Positions 29,628 through 40,216 of a stretch of DNA of 64,000 nt are shown piece by piece (within the stretch, counting starts at the first letter, position 1; each line of letters opens with the position of its first letter). A program made the translations under genes and the position numbers. The notes beneath the pieces are model-generated. The model ran no database searches. It saw nothing but the letters and a program-made list of their open reading frames with translations, and was not told the DNA's origin. This DNA is from an uncultured Oscillibacter sp. GTDB lineage: Bacteria; Bacillota; Clostridia; Oscillospirales; Oscillospiraceae. The stretch covers positions 19,732 through 83,731 of the forward strand of contig CAJOHW010000001.1 of assembly GCA_905234565.1 (NCBI GenBank), read 5' to 3'.

Positions 29628-30260
29628 TTATCTCCCCAGGGCCTGGAGAATCCCCTGGGTGGTCTCCGCCACGGTGGAGCGGTTCTCCACCGTCTTGAGA
29701 AGGCCGCGTTTCGCGTAGAACTCTTTCAGCGGCTCCGTCTCCTTGTGGTAGACTTCCAGCCGGGAGCGCACCGTCTCCGGGGCGTCGTCCTTGCGCTGGA
29801 CCAGGTTCCCGCCGCAGTTGTCGCAGATGCCCTCCTGCTTCGGCGGCACCGCCGCCACATGGTAGCTGGCCCCGCACTTCTCGCACACCCGCCGTCCGCT
29901 CATGCGGTTCATAATCGTCTCGTCAGAGATCTCAATGGACACCACCGCGTCGAACACGATGCCGGCCTTCTCCATGGCCTCCGCCTGGGCAATCGTCCGG
30001 GGGACGCCGTCCAGGATGTAGCCCTGGGCGCAGTCCGGCTCCGCCAGACGCTCGTGGATGATGCCGATGATGACCTCGTCGGGCACCAGTTCCCCAGCGT
30101 CCATAAAGGCCTTGGCCTTCAGACCCGTGGGGGTGCCGTTCTTCACGGCGGCGCGGAGGATGTTGCCGGTGGAAATGGTGGGGATCCCCAGTTCTTTGCA
30201 CAGGATCTCCGCCTGGGTCCCCTTGCCCGCGCCGGGAGCGCCCAAAAGAATCAGTTTCAT
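29628..30260 (-). CDS. adk: Adenylate kinase
   Basis: MKLILLGAPGAGKGTQAEIL; Cys4 lid CEKCG...CDNCGG. Confidence 0.98.
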   Translation of the reverse strand: MKLILLGAPGAGKGTQAEILCKELGIPTISTGNILRAAVKNGTPTGLKAKAFMDAGELVPDEVIIGIIHERLAEPDCAQGYILDGVPRTIAQAEAMEKAGIVFDAVVSIEISDETIMNRMSGRRVCEKCGASYHVAAVPPKQEGICDNCGGNLVQRKDDAPETVRSRLEVYHKETEPLKEFYAKRGLLKTVENRSTVAETTQGILQALGR

Positions 30261-30282
30261 AAAGCCTCTCCTTTTCCCCCGC

Positions 30283-31653
30283 TCAGCCTAAGAATCCCTT
30301 GTACTGCCGCATGAGCATCTGGGATTCCAGGGCCTTCACCGTCTCCAAAGCCACGCCTACCACGATGATGACCGACGTGCCGCCGATGGACACGGAGCTG
30401 TTCTGCACCACCTTGCCCACAATCAGGGGGCACAGGGCCACGATGCCGAGATAGATGGCGCCAAAGAACGTGATCCGGTTCAGCACCCGCTTGATAAACT
30501 CAATAGTGGGCTTGCCGGGCCGGAACCCCGGAATGAAGCCCCCCTGCTTTTTCAGGTTGTTGGCGATCTCCACGGGGTTGAACTGAATGGTGGCGTAGAA
30601 ATAGCTGAAGCCGATGATCATGATGAAGTAGGCGATCATATAGGCCACAGACTGGGTGTCGATGGCCTTATACACGGAGTACCACACCGTGCCCTGCTGG
30701 GGAACGCCGATGAAGCTCCATACCGTGATGGGCAGGGACGCGATGCTCTGGGCAAAGATGATGGGGAGCACGCCGGCCATGCCCACTTTCATGGGCAGGT
30801 TGCTGCTCTGTCCGCCGTACATCCGGCGGCCCACCTGCCGCTTGGCGTACTGCACCGGGATCCGGCGCTCCGCGTCGTTGATGAACACGATGAACATAAT
30901 GAGGGCCAGCATTCCCAGGACCAGCAAAAGCGCGCCCCAGGGGGGAATGGCGGAGTCCATGACCTGCTGGGCCCGCTCCGAGGTGTATCCGGCGCTTTGC
31001 AGGCTCTCCACGGTCATATCGCCGCTGCGAATGTTAAACCAGTACCGTACGCTCTCCCACAGCCCTGTGATCATGCTGGGCACCCGGGAGAGGATGCCGG
31101 CAAACAGGATCATGGAGATGCCGTTGCCGATGCCGAACTCGTTGACTTGCTCTCCCATCCACATGACGAAGGAGGAACCGGCAATCAACGTGACGATGAT
31201 CACCAGGGCGGGCCAGATGCCCTCCTGCTGAAGGATGCCGTACCGCTTCATCATGAAGTAGTAGCCCACGGCTTGGAGCACGGCGATGGCGATGGTGGCG
31301 TACCGGGTGATGGCCTGGATCTTCTTGCGGCCCTCCTCCCCGCCGTCCTTGGACATCCGCTCCAGGGCGGGGATCGCCACCGTCAGCAGCTGGATGATGA
31401 TGGAGCTGTTGATATAGGGCTGAATGCTCAGGGCAAAGACCGTGGCCATTTGGAACGCGCCGCCGCTCATGGCGTTGAGCAGACCGAAATAAGTGGTGCC
31501 CATGGCCTGCATCTGATCCCGCAGCAGCTCCCGGTCAATATAGGGCACCGCAATGGCGTTGCCGATCCGGAAAATCAACAGAATCAGCAGGGTGAATACG
31601 ATTTTCCGGCGAAGCTCCGGGATGTCCCAGGCTTTGCGAATCGTTCCTATCAC
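30283..31653 (-). CDS. secY: Preprotein translocase SecY
   Basis: Polytopic; IPELRRKIVFTLLILLIFRIGNAIAVP, FIPGFRPGKPT. Confidence 0.98.
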   Translation of the reverse strand: MIGTIRKAWDIPELRRKIVFTLLILLIFRIGNAIAVPYIDRELLRDQMQAMGTTYFGLLNAMSGGAFQMATVFALSIQPYINSSIIIQLLTVAIPALERMSKDGGEEGRKKIQAITRYATIAIAVLQAVGYYFMMKRYGILQQEGIWPALVIIVTLIAGSSFVMWMGEQVNEFGIGNGISMILFAGILSRVPSMITGLWESVRYWFNIRSGDMTVESLQSAGYTSERAQQVMDSAIPPWGALLLVLGMLALIMFIVFINDAERRIPVQYAKRQVGRRMYGGQSSNLPMKVGMAGVLPIIFAQSIASLPITVWSFIGVPQQGTVWYSVYKAIDTQSVAYMIAYFIMIIGFSYFYATIQFNPVEIANNLKKQGGFIPGFRPGKPTIEFIKRVLNRITFFGAIYLGIVALCPLIVGKVVQNSSVSIGGTSVIIVVGVALETVKALESQMLMRQYKGFLG

Positions 31654-31654
31654 C

Positions 31655-32095
31655 TTAAATCACCTCGGCCTTTCCGCCGGCCGCCTCGATTGCCTCTTTG
31701 GCGGACGCGGAGAATCCGGAGGCCTGTACGGTGACTTTCTTTGTCACCTGCCCGCCGCCCAGCACCTTGTAGCCGTACCGGCACTTGGAGAGGATCCCCT
31801 TGTCCAGCAGGGCCTGGGCCGTCACCGTCTCGCCGTCCTGGAACTGTTCCAGGGCGTCCAGGTGGATGATCTCCAGGGGCTTGGCAAAGATGTTGTGGAA
31901 GCCCCGTTTAGGGACCCGGCGGGCCAGAGGCATCTGTCCGCCTTCAAACCCGGCCCGGACCTTGCCGCCGGAGCGGGCCTTCTGGCCCTTGTGTCCCCGG
32001 CCGGCGGTCTTGCCGTTGCCGGAGCCGCTGCCCCGGCCCTTGCGGTAGGCCGGACGGACGGAGCCGTCAACCGGAGACAGTTCGCTCAGTTTCAT
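31655..32095 (-). CDS. rplO: 50S ribosomal protein L15
   Basis: [21 protein letters not shown]. Confidence 0.98.
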   Translation of the reverse strand: MKLSELSPVDGSVRPAYRKGRGSGSGNGKTAGRGHKGQKARSGGKVRAGFEGGQMPLARRVPKRGFHNIFAKPLEIIHLDALEQFQDGETVTAQALLDKGILSKCRYGYKVLGGGQVTKKVTVQASGFSASAKEAIEAAGGKAEVI

Positions 32096-32108
32096 TTCCG
32101 ACCCTCCC

Positions 32109-32291
32109 TTACTTCTCTTCCGCCACCTGAAGGAGATAGCCGATCTTGGCGATCTTCCCCCGGGTACAGGCGTTGTCGGGCTGCACCGTGGAATCGCCGA
32201 TTTTCCGCAGACCCAGGGCGTGGGCCGTGGCGACCTGCTTTTCCAGGCGTCCGTTCAGGCTCTTTACAAGCCGGATGTTCAAATTCGCCAT
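32109..32291 (-). CDS. rpmD: 50S ribosomal protein L30
   Basis: [40 protein letters not shown]. Confidence 0.96.
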   Translation of the reverse strand: MANLNIRLVKSLNGRLEKQVATAHALGLRKIGDSTVQPDNACTRGKIAKIGYLLQVAEEK

Positions 32292-32302
32292 ACCGCGCCT
32301 CC

Positions 32303-32803
32303 TTAGCCCACGATGTCCGCCGCGCTCTTGCCCCGGATGCGGGCCACTTCCTCCGGTCCCCGCATACTCCGCAGGCCCTGGAACGCCGCCGCCACCACGT
32401 TGTTGGGGTTGTTGGACCGCAGGCACTTGGCCCGGATATCCTTAATTCCGGCGGCCTCTACCACGGCGCGCACCGCGCCGCCGGCAATCACGCCGGTGCC
32501 CGGGGCGGCGGGCTTCATCAGCACCCGGCCCGCGCCGGACTCCCCGATGGTCTCATGGGGGATGGTGTCGCCGGACAGCGTCACGGTGATCAGGTTCTTC
32601 TTGGCGGCCTCAATTCCCTTGCGGATGGCCTCGGGCACTTCGGCGGCCTTCCCCAGGCCATAACCCACTTTGCCCTTGCCGTCCCCGACGACCACCAGGG
32701 CGGAGAATTTCATAACCCGGCCGCCCTTGACCGTCTTGGAAACCCGGTTCAGGGAAACGACCTTCTCGATATACTCGCTCTGCTCCCGTTCAAATCTGGG
32801 CAT
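32303..32803 (-). CDS. rpsE: 30S ribosomal protein S5
   Basis: [39 protein letters not shown]. Confidence 0.98.
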   Translation of the reverse strand: MPRFEREQSEYIEKVVSLNRVSKTVKGGRVMKFSALVVVGDGKGKVGYGLGKAAEVPEAIRKGIEAAKKNLITVTLSGDTIPHETIGESGAGRVLMKPAAPGTGVIAGGAVRAVVEAAGIKDIRAKCLRSNNPNNVVAAAFQGLRSMRGPEEVARIRGKSAADIVG

Positions 32804-32820
32804 CTTGTCGTCCTCCCCTC

Positions 32821-33180
32821 TCAGAACTTCAGGCCGCCGGCCCGGGCACCGTCCGCCAGGGCCTTCACCCGGCCGTGGTACAGATAGCCGCCCCGGTCAA
32901 AGACCACCTTCTCCACTCCCTTGGCGATGGCCCGTTCCGCCACCAGTTTGCCCACGGCTTCCGCCGCGGCGGCGTTGCCGCCGTAGCCCTCAATGGACTT
33001 ATCCAGGGTGGACGCCGACGCCAGGGTCACGCCCTTGGTGTCGTCGATGACCTGGGCGTAGATGTTGGCCTCGCTGCGGAACACGTTCAGGCGGGGCATC
33101 TCCGGCGTCCCGGAAATCCGGCCCCGGACCCGCCGGTGCCGCCGGAGGCGCTGGGCATTGGTATTCGGTCTCTTAATCAT
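32821..33180 (-). CDS. rplR: 50S ribosomal protein L18
   Basis: [24 protein letters not shown]...IYAQVIDD. Confidence 0.98.
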   Translation of the reverse strand: MIKRPNTNAQRLRRHRRVRGRISGTPEMPRLNVFRSEANIYAQVIDDTKGVTLASASTLDKSIEGYGGNAAAAEAVGKLVAERAIAKGVEKVVFDRGGYLYHGRVKALADGARAGGLKF

Positions 33181-33193
33181 TGCTCACGCCTCC

Positions 33194-33739
33194 TTACTTC
33201 TTCGCGCCGGTCTTGCCGACCTTCCGGCGGATCACTTCGTCCGCGTACTTGATGCCTTTGCCCTTGTAGGGCTCCGGAGGCCGCTTCTCCCGGACCTCCG
33301 CCGCGAACTGGCCCACGGCCTGCTTGTCGCAGCCGCTGATGACAATCTTGTTGGGGGCCGGAACCTCAATGGTGATGCCCTCCGTCTCGGCAACAATGAC
33401 CTGATGGGAATAGCCCAGGTTCATCACCAGGTTCTTCCCCTCTTTGGCCGCACGGTAGCCCACGCCGTTGACTTCCAGTTCCTTCTTGTACCCCTCCGTG
33501 ACGCCCACCACCATGTTGTGCAGCAGCGACCGGGTCAGGCCGTGGAGGCTGCGGTGGAGCTTGTCGTCAGAGGGGCGCTTCACCGTCAGTACGGCCCCCT
33601 CCTGATGGATCTCCATCTCAGGCCGCAGGGCCTGGCGCAGTTCCCCCTTGGGGCCTTTCACCGTCACCACGTTGCCTTCGGCAATCTCAACGGTGACGCC
33701 GGCGGGGACGGTAATGGGCATTCTCCCGATTCTCGACAT
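33194..33739 (-). CDS. rplF: 50S ribosomal protein L6
   Basis: [18 protein letters not shown]-terminal [26 protein letters not shown]. Confidence 0.98.
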   Translation of the reverse strand: MSRIGRMPITVPAGVTVEIAEGNVVTVKGPKGELRQALRPEMEIHQEGAVLTVKRPSDDKLHRSLHGLTRSLLHNMVVGVTEGYKKELEVNGVGYRAAKEGKNLVMNLGYSHQVIVAETEGITIEVPAPNKIVISGCDKQAVGQFAAEVREKRPPEPYKGKGIKYADEVIRRKVGKTGAKK

Positions 33740-33754
33740 AAGCCTTTCCCTCCC

Positions 33755-34153
33755 TTACCACACGAACGCCAGCACTTCGCCGCCAACGTGCAGTTCCCGG
33801 GCCTTCTTGTCCGTCATGACGCCCCGGGACGTGGAGATGATGGCGACGCCTAAGCCCCGCAGCACCCGGGGCAGTTCATCCGCCCCGGCGTACACCCGCA
33901 GACCCGGCTTGGACACCCGGCGAAGGCCCGTGATGACCTTTTCCTTGCCCGCGTTGTACTTCAGGGTGATGTGGATCATGCCCTGGAGGCCGTCCTCCTC
34001 CACCTTGTAGCCGCGGATATATCCCTCGTCCAACAGAATCTGGGCGATGCTCTTTTTCATGTTGGAGGCGGGAATGTCCACCGTGTCATGTTTCGCCGCG
34101 TTGGCGTTGCGGATGCGGGTGAGCATATCCGCAACCGGATCGGTGATATGCAT
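33755..34153 (-). CDS. rpsH: 30S ribosomal protein S8
   Basis: [34 protein letters not shown]. Confidence 0.98.
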   Translation of the reverse strand: MHITDPVADMLTRIRNANAAKHDTVDIPASNMKKSIAQILLDEGYIRGYKVEEDGLQGMIHITLKYNAGKEKVITGLRRVSKPGLRVYAGADELPRVLRGLGVAIISTSRGVMTDKKARELHVGGEVLAFVW

Positions 34154-34267
34154 GAGTGTTCCTCCTTGTTCAAACTGCGGCTGTTCTGATGTTCCAGGAA
34201 CGCAGCCGCTTCGGCGGCGGGGTTTCTCCGCACCCGGAGACCTTCCGCCGTCCGTCTGCCGTCTATC

Positions 34268-34341
34268 CCCGTGTACGATAAGATTTGCCGCCAGTTGCCG
34301 TGTCAATGACCTGAAATGACGCAAATCTTAAAGAGCGCGGG
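34268..34341 (+). repeat. 74-bp palindromic repeat, copy B (rpsN-rpsH spacer)
   Basis: CCCGTGTACGATAAGATTTGCCGCCAGTTGCCGTGTCAATGACCTGAAATGACGCAAATCTTAAAGAGCGCGGG. Confidence 0.9.
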
Positions 34342-34358
34342 CAGGAGCCTGTCGGCTC

Positions 34359-34544
34359 TCAGAACGACGCCTTGCGTACGCCGGGGATCTCGCCCTTATA
34401 GGCCAGTTCCCTAAAGCAGATCCGGCACACGCCGTAATCCCGCAGATAGGCGTGGGGCCGTCCGCACAGCTTGCAGCGGTTGTATCTCCGGGTGGAGAAC
34501 TTGGCGGGCCGCTGCTGCTTCAAAATCATGGATTTCTTCGCCAT
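34359..34544 (-). CDS. rpsN: 30S ribosomal protein S14 (zinc-binding type)
   Basis: 61 aa with [25 protein letters not shown]. Confidence 0.98.
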   Translation of the reverse strand: MAKKSMILKQQRPAKFSTRRYNRCKLCGRPHAYLRDYGVCRICFRELAYKGEIPGVRKASF

Positions 34545-34557
34545 TGTCCCTTCCTCC

Positions 34558-35097
34558 TCAGCGGGCAAAAGGCGCGCCCACCTGCGAGAGCAGGACGCGG
34601 GCCTCTTCATCGGTTTTCGCGGTGGTGCAGATGACCACGTCCATGCCCCGGATCTTGTCGATCTTGTCGTACTCGATCTCCGGGAAGATCAGCTGCTCCC
34701 GGATGCCCAGGGCGTAGTTGCCCCGCCCGTCAAAGGAGTTGGGGTTGATGCCCTGGAAGTCCCGTACACGGGGCAGCGCCACGTTGAACAGGCGGTCCAG
34801 GAACTCCCACATCTTCTCTCCCCGCAGCGTCACCTTGACGCCGATGGGCATATCCTCCCGCAGCTTGAAGTTGGCGATGGACTTGCGGGCCCGGGTGATC
34901 ACGGGCTTCTGTCCGGTGATCTGGGCAATGTCCCGGACCACGTTGTCCAGGACTTTGGCGTTCTCCCGGGCCTCACCGCAGCCGACGTTCACCACAACCT
35001 TTTCCACCTTGGGAATCTGCATGACGCTCTTATAGCCGAACTGTTTCATCAAAGAGGGGGCGACTTCCTTCGTGTACTTCTCTTTCAATCTGGCCAT
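34558..35097 (-). CDS. rplE: 50S ribosomal protein L5
   Basis: [43 protein letters not shown]. Confidence 0.98.
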   Translation of the reverse strand: MARLKEKYTKEVAPSLMKQFGYKSVMQIPKVEKVVVNVGCGEARENAKVLDNVVRDIAQITGQKPVITRARKSIANFKLREDMPIGVKVTLRGEKMWEFLDRLFNVALPRVRDFQGINPNSFDGRGNYALGIREQLIFPEIEYDKIDKIRGMDVVICTTAKTDEEARVLLSQVGAPFAR

Positions 35098-35113
35098 GCC
35101 GCTTCCTCCCCTC

Positions 35114-35437
35114 TCACAGATCCGCGCCGCAGTGCTTGCACACCCGGTACTTCTTGTTCTTGCCGTCCTCTTCCCGGAACACGTGGCCCACCCGGGTGGG
35201 CTTGCCGCACTTGGGGCACACCACCTGCACCTTGCAGGCGGCAATGGCCAGTTCCCGGTGCATGATGCCGCCGGTCTCATCCTGGCGGCGGGGCTTCACA
35301 TGGACCGTGGCCATGTTCACGCCCTCTACGACCACCTTTCCCTCTTTGGGCACGGTGCCGGATACCTTTCCCTGACGGCCCCGGTCCTTTCCCGAGAGGA
35401 CCACGACCGTGTCGCCCTTTTTCACTTTCATCGACAT
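35114..35437 (-). CDS. rplX: 50S ribosomal protein L24
   Basis: [21 protein letters not shown]. Confidence 0.98.
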   Translation of the reverse strand: MSMKVKKGDTVVVLSGKDRGRQGKVSGTVPKEGKVVVEGVNMATVHVKPRRQDETGGIMHRELAIAACKVQVVCPKCGKPTRVGHVFREEDGKNKKYRVCKHCGADL

Positions 35438-35449
35438 CTCGCAGCCTCC

Positions 35450-35818
35450 TCAAATCACCTCGGGAGCCAGGGACAGGATCTTCATGTAGTCCTTGTCCCG
35501 CAGTTCCCGGGCCACAGGCCCAAAGATACGGGTGCCTCTGGGGTTCTTGTCGTCCCGGATGAGCACCGCGGCGTTGTCGTCAAAGCGGACATAGGTGCCG
35601 TCCGCCCGGCGCACGCCCTTGGCGCTGCGGACGATGACGGCTTTCACCACCTCGCCCTTCTTCACCGTGCCGCCGGGGTTGGACTTGCGCACGGAGGCCA
35701 CGACCACGTCTCCGATGTTGCCAAACTTCCGGGTGGAGCCGCCCAGGACCCGAATGCACTTGATCTCCTTGGCACCGGTGTTGTCCGCTACCTTCAGAAA
35801 CGTCTCCTGCTGAATCAT
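35450..35818 (-). CDS. rplN: 50S ribosomal protein L14
   Basis: [28 protein letters not shown]. Confidence 0.98.
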   Translation of the reverse strand: MIQQETFLKVADNTGAKEIKCIRVLGGSTRKFGNIGDVVVASVRKSNPGGTVKKGEVVKAVIVRSAKGVRRADGTYVRFDDNAAVLIRDDKNPRGTRIFGPVARELRDKDYMKILSLAPEVI

Positions 35819-35832
35819 GTGACCGCCCCTCC

Positions 35833-36099
35833 TTACTTCGCCTTCTCAAGGATCTCAACGACCCGCCAGCGCTTGTCTTTGGACAGGGGCCGCGTCTCCA
35901 TGACCCGGACCCGGTCGCCGATGCCGCACTCGTTCTTCTCGTCATGGGCCTTGAGCTTGTAGGTCCGGCCTACGATCTTTTTGTACAGCGGGTGGGCCAC
36001 CCGATCCGCGATGGCTACCACCACGGTCTTGTCCATCTTGTCGGACACCACTTTGCCCACTCTCGTCTTGCGGGAAGAAGTCCTCTTTTCGTCGCTCAT
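35833..36099 (-). CDS. rpsQ: 30S ribosomal protein S17
   Basis: [21 protein letters not shown]...[23 protein letters not shown]. Confidence 0.98.
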   Translation of the reverse strand: MSDEKRTSSRKTRVGKVVSDKMDKTVVVAIADRVAHPLYKKIVGRTYKLKAHDEKNECGIGDRVRVMETRPLSKDKRWRVVEILEKAK

Positions 36100-36116
36100 T
36101 GCTGTTCCTCCTTCCC

Positions 36117-36311
36117 TCACCGCTGGGCGGCCAGTTCCGCCAGCACCGTCTTGACCCGGGCGATGTCGTGTTTCGTCTCCCGGATACGCAGGGGGTTATC
36201 CAGCTGGTTGGTGGCGTGCTGCATCCGCAGGAAGAAGAGGTCCTTCTTCAGTCCCACCAGCTTCTCATTCAGCTCTTCCGAGCTCATCTTGCGAAATTCA
36301 CTTGCCTTCAT
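36117..36311 (-). CDS. rpmC: 50S ribosomal protein L29
   Basis: [39 protein letters not shown]. Confidence 0.97.
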   Translation of the reverse strand: MKASEFRKMSSEELNEKLVGLKKDLFFLRMQHATNQLDNPLRIRETKHDIARVKTVLAELAAQR

Positions 36312-36747
36312 CCTGCTCACCTGCTTCCCCGGTTTCCCCGGATTCCTTCGCCACGATCTTGGTCTTGATGGGCAGCTTGTGGCTGGCAAGGCGCAGGGCC
36401 TCCCGGGCCACATCGTCGGATACGCCGGCAATTTCAAACATGACCCGCCCGGGCTTCACCACGGCCACCCAGAACTCCGGGGAGCCTTTGCCGGAACCCA
36501 TGCGGGTTTCCGCCGGCTTCTTCGTCACGGGCTTGTCAGGGAAAATCTTGATCCACACCTGTCCGCCACGCCGGGTATACCGGGTCATGGCGATACGGGC
36601 CGCCTCAATCTGGTTGCTGGTGATCCAGCCCGGCTCCATGGCCTGGAGGCCGTACTCACCGTAGGTAATCGTGTTGCCCCGGCTGGCTTTCCCGGTCATG
36701 CGCCCCCGGTGGACCCGGCGATACTTGACTCTCTTGGGCATTAACAT
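36298..36747 (-). CDS. rplP: 50S ribosomal protein L16
   Basis: [36 protein letters not shown]. Confidence 0.98.
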   Translation of the reverse strand: MLMPKRVKYRRVHRGRMTGKASRGNTITYGEYGLQAMEPGWITSNQIEAARIAMTRYTRRGGQVWIKIFPDKPVTKKPAETRMGSGKGSPEFWVAVVKPGRVMFEIAGVSDDVAREALRLASHKLPIKTKIVAKESGETGEAGEQDEGK

Positions 36748-37755
36748 TTACTTTGCCCCTCCTTCCTTTCCGGAAGGCGCGCCTTTCGCGCCGTCCGCCC
36801 CGGGACGCGGACCCCGGCCCTGTGCGCCCTGGCGGTCGCGGTTAAAGCCGCCCTGGGGACGGTCCGCACGGTTAAAGCCGCCCTGGGGACGATCCCCTCC
36901 GGCCCGGTTGAAGCCCCCCTGGGGACGGCCCTGGCCGCCGCCGGGGCCTCCGGCCCGGTTAAAGCCGCCGCCCTGGCGGTCCCGGCTGAACCCGCCGCCC
37001 TGGCGATCCCGGCCGCCGCTGCCGCCGCTGCGGAACCCGCCCCGGCGGTCGTCCCGACGGCGCCGATCCCGGCGCTCCTGCCAGGGCTTGCTGGTGTCCA
37101 TGGTCCGGGGGGTGGTCCGCAGGGTCTGGGAGAGGACCTCTCCCTTGTAGATCCACACCTTCACGCCGATGCGGCCAAAGGTGGTGGCCGCCTCCGCGAA
37201 ACCGTACTCAATGTCCGCCCGGATGGTTTGCAGAGGAATGGTGCCCTCGTGGTAGTGCTCCACGCCGGCGATCTCCCGGCCTCCCAGACGGCCGGAGCAA
37301 CAGATCTTGATGCCCTTGGCTCCCGCCCGCATAGCCCGGGCCATGGAGTTTTTCATAGCCCGCCGGTGGCTGATGCGCTTTTCCAGCTGCTGGGCGATGT
37401 TCTCCGCCACCAGCTGGGCGTCCATGTCCGGGTTCTTCACCTCCACGATGTTCAGCCGGACCTTCTTGTGGACCAGCTTCTCCACCGCGGCGCGGTACTG
37501 CTCAATCTGCTCGCCGCCCTTGCCGATGACCTGGCCGGGACGGGCGCAGTGCAGGAAAATCGTCACCACATCGTTGCTGCGCTCAATCTCAATCCGGGGC
37601 ACCCCGGCGGAGTACAGCGTTTTCTTCAGGAATTTCCGGATCTTCTGATCCTCCACAATCAAATCGCCGACTTTTTCCTCACTGGCGTACCAGCGGGAGT
37701 CCCAGTCCTTAATCACGCCCACGCGCAGGCCGTGGGGATGCACTTTCTGTCCCAT
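36748..37755 (-). CDS. rpsC: 30S ribosomal protein S3 with long Gly/Arg-rich C-terminal tail
   Basis: [26 protein letters not shown] core; tail of repeated RPQGGFNR / RDRQGGGF units. Confidence 0.98.
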   Translation of the reverse strand: MGQKVHPHGLRVGVIKDWDSRWYASEEKVGDLIVEDQKIRKFLKKTLYSAGVPRIEIERSNDVVTIFLHCARPGQVIGKGGEQIEQYRAAVEKLVHKKVRLNIVEVKNPDMDAQLVAENIAQQLEKRISHRRAMKNSMARAMRAGAKGIKICCSGRLGGREIAGVEHYHEGTIPLQTIRADIEYGFAEAATTFGRIGVKVWIYKGEVLSQTLRTTPRTMDTSKPWQERRDRRRRDDRRGGFRSGGSGGRDRQGGGFSRDRQGGGFNRAGGPGGGQGRPQGGFNRAGGDRPQGGFNRADRPQGGFNRDRQGAQGRGPRPGADGAKGAPSGKEGGAK

Positions 37756-37775
37756 AGAAAACCGTTTTCCTCCTC

Positions 37776-38120
37776 TCAGGCCTTTTCCGCCACCGTCAGG
37801 GTGACGTGCGACGTGCGTTTGTTGATCCGGTAGGCGCGGCCCTGGGCCCGGGGCATAATCCGCTTGAGAATGGGGCCGGGGGTGGCGTACACCTGGCTGA
37901 CCACCAGCGCCTCCGGGTCCATGGAGAAGTTGTTCTCCGCGTTGGCCACGGCGCTTTTAAGGAGCTTCATGAGAGGCTCGGAGGCGGCCTTGGGCGTCTG
38001 CATCAGCACCGCCATGGCGCTCTCCACATCCTTGCCGCGGATCAGGTCGCATACGATCTGGACCTTCCGGGGGGAGATGCGCAGATAGCGCAGATAGGCG
38101 CTTGCTTCCCTGTTATCCAT
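37776..38120 (-). CDS. rplV: 50S ribosomal protein L22
   Basis: [28 protein letters not shown]. Confidence 0.98.
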   Translation of the reverse strand: MDNREASAYLRYLRISPRKVQIVCDLIRGKDVESAMAVLMQTPKAASEPLMKLLKSAVANAENNFSMDPEALVVSQVYATPGPILKRIMPRAQGRAYRINKRTSHVTLTVAEKA

Positions 38121-38138
38121 CGTGCTCCATCTCCTTCC

Positions 38139-38402
38139 TTAAGAGTCCTTCCTGTGTCCCCGGAAGGTGCGGGTGGGGGCGAACTCCCCCAGCTTGTGGC
38201 CCACCATATCCTCCTGGATATACACGGGCACGTGCTTGCGGCCGTCGTGGACCGCGATGGTGTGGCCCACAAAGGCCGGGAAAATGGTGGACGCCCGGCT
38301 CCAGGTCTTGAGGACCTTCTTCTCGTTCTTCTGGTTCAGCTCTTCCACGCGCTTGAGAAGTTCCGGGGCGACGAAGGGCCCTTTCTTAATCGATCTGCTC
38401 AT
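38139..38402 (-). CDS. rpsS: 30S ribosomal protein S19
   Basis: [20 protein letters not shown]...[21 protein letters not shown]. Confidence 0.98.
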   Translation of the reverse strand: MSRSIKKGPFVAPELLKRVEELNQKNEKKVLKTWSRASTIFPAFVGHTIAVHDGRKHVPVYIQEDMVGHKLGEFAPTRTFRGHRKDS

Positions 38403-38417
38403 ATCCTGCGTCCTCCC

Positions 38418-39254
38418 TTACTTCTCGCCCCGGCGCTTCACGATGAAGCGGTTGGTGGGGTTCTTGCCCTTGCGGGTCTTGTAGCCCAGGGCGGGCTTGC
38501 CCCAGGGGGTCACGGGTCCGGGACGGCCCACCGGGGCCCGGCCCTCGCCGCCGCCGTGGGGATGGTCGTTGGGGTTCATGACGGAGCCGCGGACCGTGGG
38601 CCGCCAGCCCATGTGCCGCTTCCGGCCCGCCTTGCCGATATTGATGTTCTCGTGGTCGATGTTCCCCACCTGGCCGATGGTGGCCATGCAGTTCACCCGC
38701 ACGATGCGCACTTCCCCGGAGGGCATCCGGATCTGGGCGTCCCGGCCCTCTTTCGCCATGAGCTGGGCGGCGGTGCCGGCGCTTCGCACAAGCTGGGCGC
38801 CCTTCCCCGGGTGCATCTCCACGTTGTGGATCACCGTGCCCACGGGGATGTTGGCGATGGGCAGGGCGTTGCCGGGCTTGATGTCCGCCTCGGGACCGGA
38901 CTCCACCTTGTCCCCGGCGGCCAGGCCCACAGGCGCAAGGATGTAGCGCCGCTCCCCGTCCTCATATTCCAGCAGCGCGATGTTGGCGCTGCGGTTGGGG
39001 TCGTACTCCAGGCGCAGGACCGTGGCGTCCACGCCCTGCTTATCCCGCTTGAAGTCAATCACCCGGTACTTGCGCTTGTTGCCGCCGCCCCGGTGGCGGA
39101 CGGTGATGTGGCCGTAACTGTTGCGGCCGGAGTGCTTTTTCAGGGTCTCCGTCAGGCTGGGCTCCGGCTTGGCCTTTTTGTCAATGCCGTCGAACCCGGA
39201 GACCGTCATCTGACGCCTGGAGGGGGTCGTCGGCTTATAGGATTTGATGGACAT
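38418..39254 (-). CDS. rplB: 50S ribosomal protein L2
   Basis: [48 protein letters not shown]. Confidence 0.98.
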   Translation of the reverse strand: MSIKSYKPTTPSRRQMTVSGFDGIDKKAKPEPSLTETLKKHSGRNSYGHITVRHRGGGNKRKYRVIDFKRDKQGVDATVLRLEYDPNRSANIALLEYEDGERRYILAPVGLAAGDKVESGPEADIKPGNALPIANIPVGTVIHNVEMHPGKGAQLVRSAGTAAQLMAKEGRDAQIRMPSGEVRIVRVNCMATIGQVGNIDHENINIGKAGRKRHMGWRPTVRGSVMNPNDHPHGGGEGRAPVGRPGPVTPWGKPALGYKTRKGKNPTNRFIVKRRGEK

Positions 39255-39278
39255 ACCTTACTGCTCTCCCTTCCCCCG

Positions 39279-39575
39279 TCAGACCATGCCCTCGAAGAAC
39301 TCAATGGGCTTGGAGTCTTCCGTCAGCGTCACGTAGGCTTTCTTCCACTTCTTGGTCAGGCCCGGGCGTCCCGCGCCCATGCGCTTGCGCTTCCCGGGCA
39401 CCGTCAGGGTGTTGACGGCGGCCACCTTTACGCCGAAAATCTCCTCCACGGCCTTGCGGATCTCAATCTTCCCGGCGGACCGGGCCACCTCGAAGGCGTA
39501 CTTCTTGTCCGCCGCTCCGGCCATGGAGCGCTCCGTCAGCAACGGGCGGAGGATGACATCATAGGAAATCGCCAT
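39279..39575 (-). CDS. rplW: 50S ribosomal protein L23
   Basis: YDVILRPLLTERSM...YAFEVARSAGKIEIRKAVEEIFGVKVAAVNT. Confidence 0.98.
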   Translation of the reverse strand: MAISYDVILRPLLTERSMAGAADKKYAFEVARSAGKIEIRKAVEEIFGVKVAAVNTLTVPGKRKRMGAGRPGLTKKWKKAYVTLTEDSKPIEFFEGMV

Positions 39576-40198
39576 TACGCGTACACCTCCTCAATCTTTT
39601 TCAGCGCCGCCTGATCCACCACCAGATACGTGGCGTTCAGAATGTCATAGACATTCAGCTGGGCGGCGGGGGCGGTCTCCACCCCGGGCAGGTTCCGGGC
39701 GCTCTTGTAGATCGTCATATCCACGGCGGGGGTCACCACCAGGGCCTTGCCGCTGACCTTCACCGCGTCCAAAAACTTCTTGAACTCGGCGGTCTTGATG
39801 GCGTCCATGCGGATGGCGTCGATGACCACCAGGTTCCCCTCCTTCACCTTGGCGGAGAGGACGGACTTGAGGGCAAGGCGGCGCACTTTCTTGTTCACGT
39901 GATAGCGGTAGCTCCGGGGCTTGGGGGCAAAGGCGATGCCGCCATGGGTCCACTGGGGAGCCCGGGTGCTGCCCTGACGGGCGTGGCCCGTGCCCTTCTG
40001 ACGCCAGGGCTTCTTGCCGCCGCCGGACACCTCCGCCCGGGTCAGGGCGCTCTGGGTGCCCTGGCGGCAGTTGGCCAGATGATTTTTCACCACCTCATGC
40101 ACAACGGCCTCATTGGGTTCGATGCCGAAGATGCCGTCGTCCAGCTCCACGGTTCCGGCGCTGCCGCCGGACATATTCAAAACATTCACGGTAGACAT
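39575..40198 (-). CDS. rplD: 50S ribosomal protein L4
   Basis: TRAEVSGGGKKPWRQKGTGHARQGSTRAPQWTHGGIAFAPKPR. Confidence 0.98.
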   Translation of the reverse strand: MSTVNVLNMSGGSAGTVELDDGIFGIEPNEAVVHEVVKNHLANCRQGTQSALTRAEVSGGGKKPWRQKGTGHARQGSTRAPQWTHGGIAFAPKPRSYRYHVNKKVRRLALKSVLSAKVKEGNLVVIDAIRMDAIKTAEFKKFLDAVKVSGKALVVTPAVDMTIYKSARNLPGVETAPAAQLNVYDILNATYLVVDQAALKKIEEVYA

Positions 40199-40216
40199 TC
40201 TCGAAACACCCCTTCC

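Noticed and set aside
37806-39614. 602-aa ORF on + strand opposite rplV-rpsS-rplB-rplW
   Set aside because: Antisense shadow of GC-rich ribosomal genes: His/Gly/Arg/Leu-rich composition, no domain sense, and it crosses several real genes.
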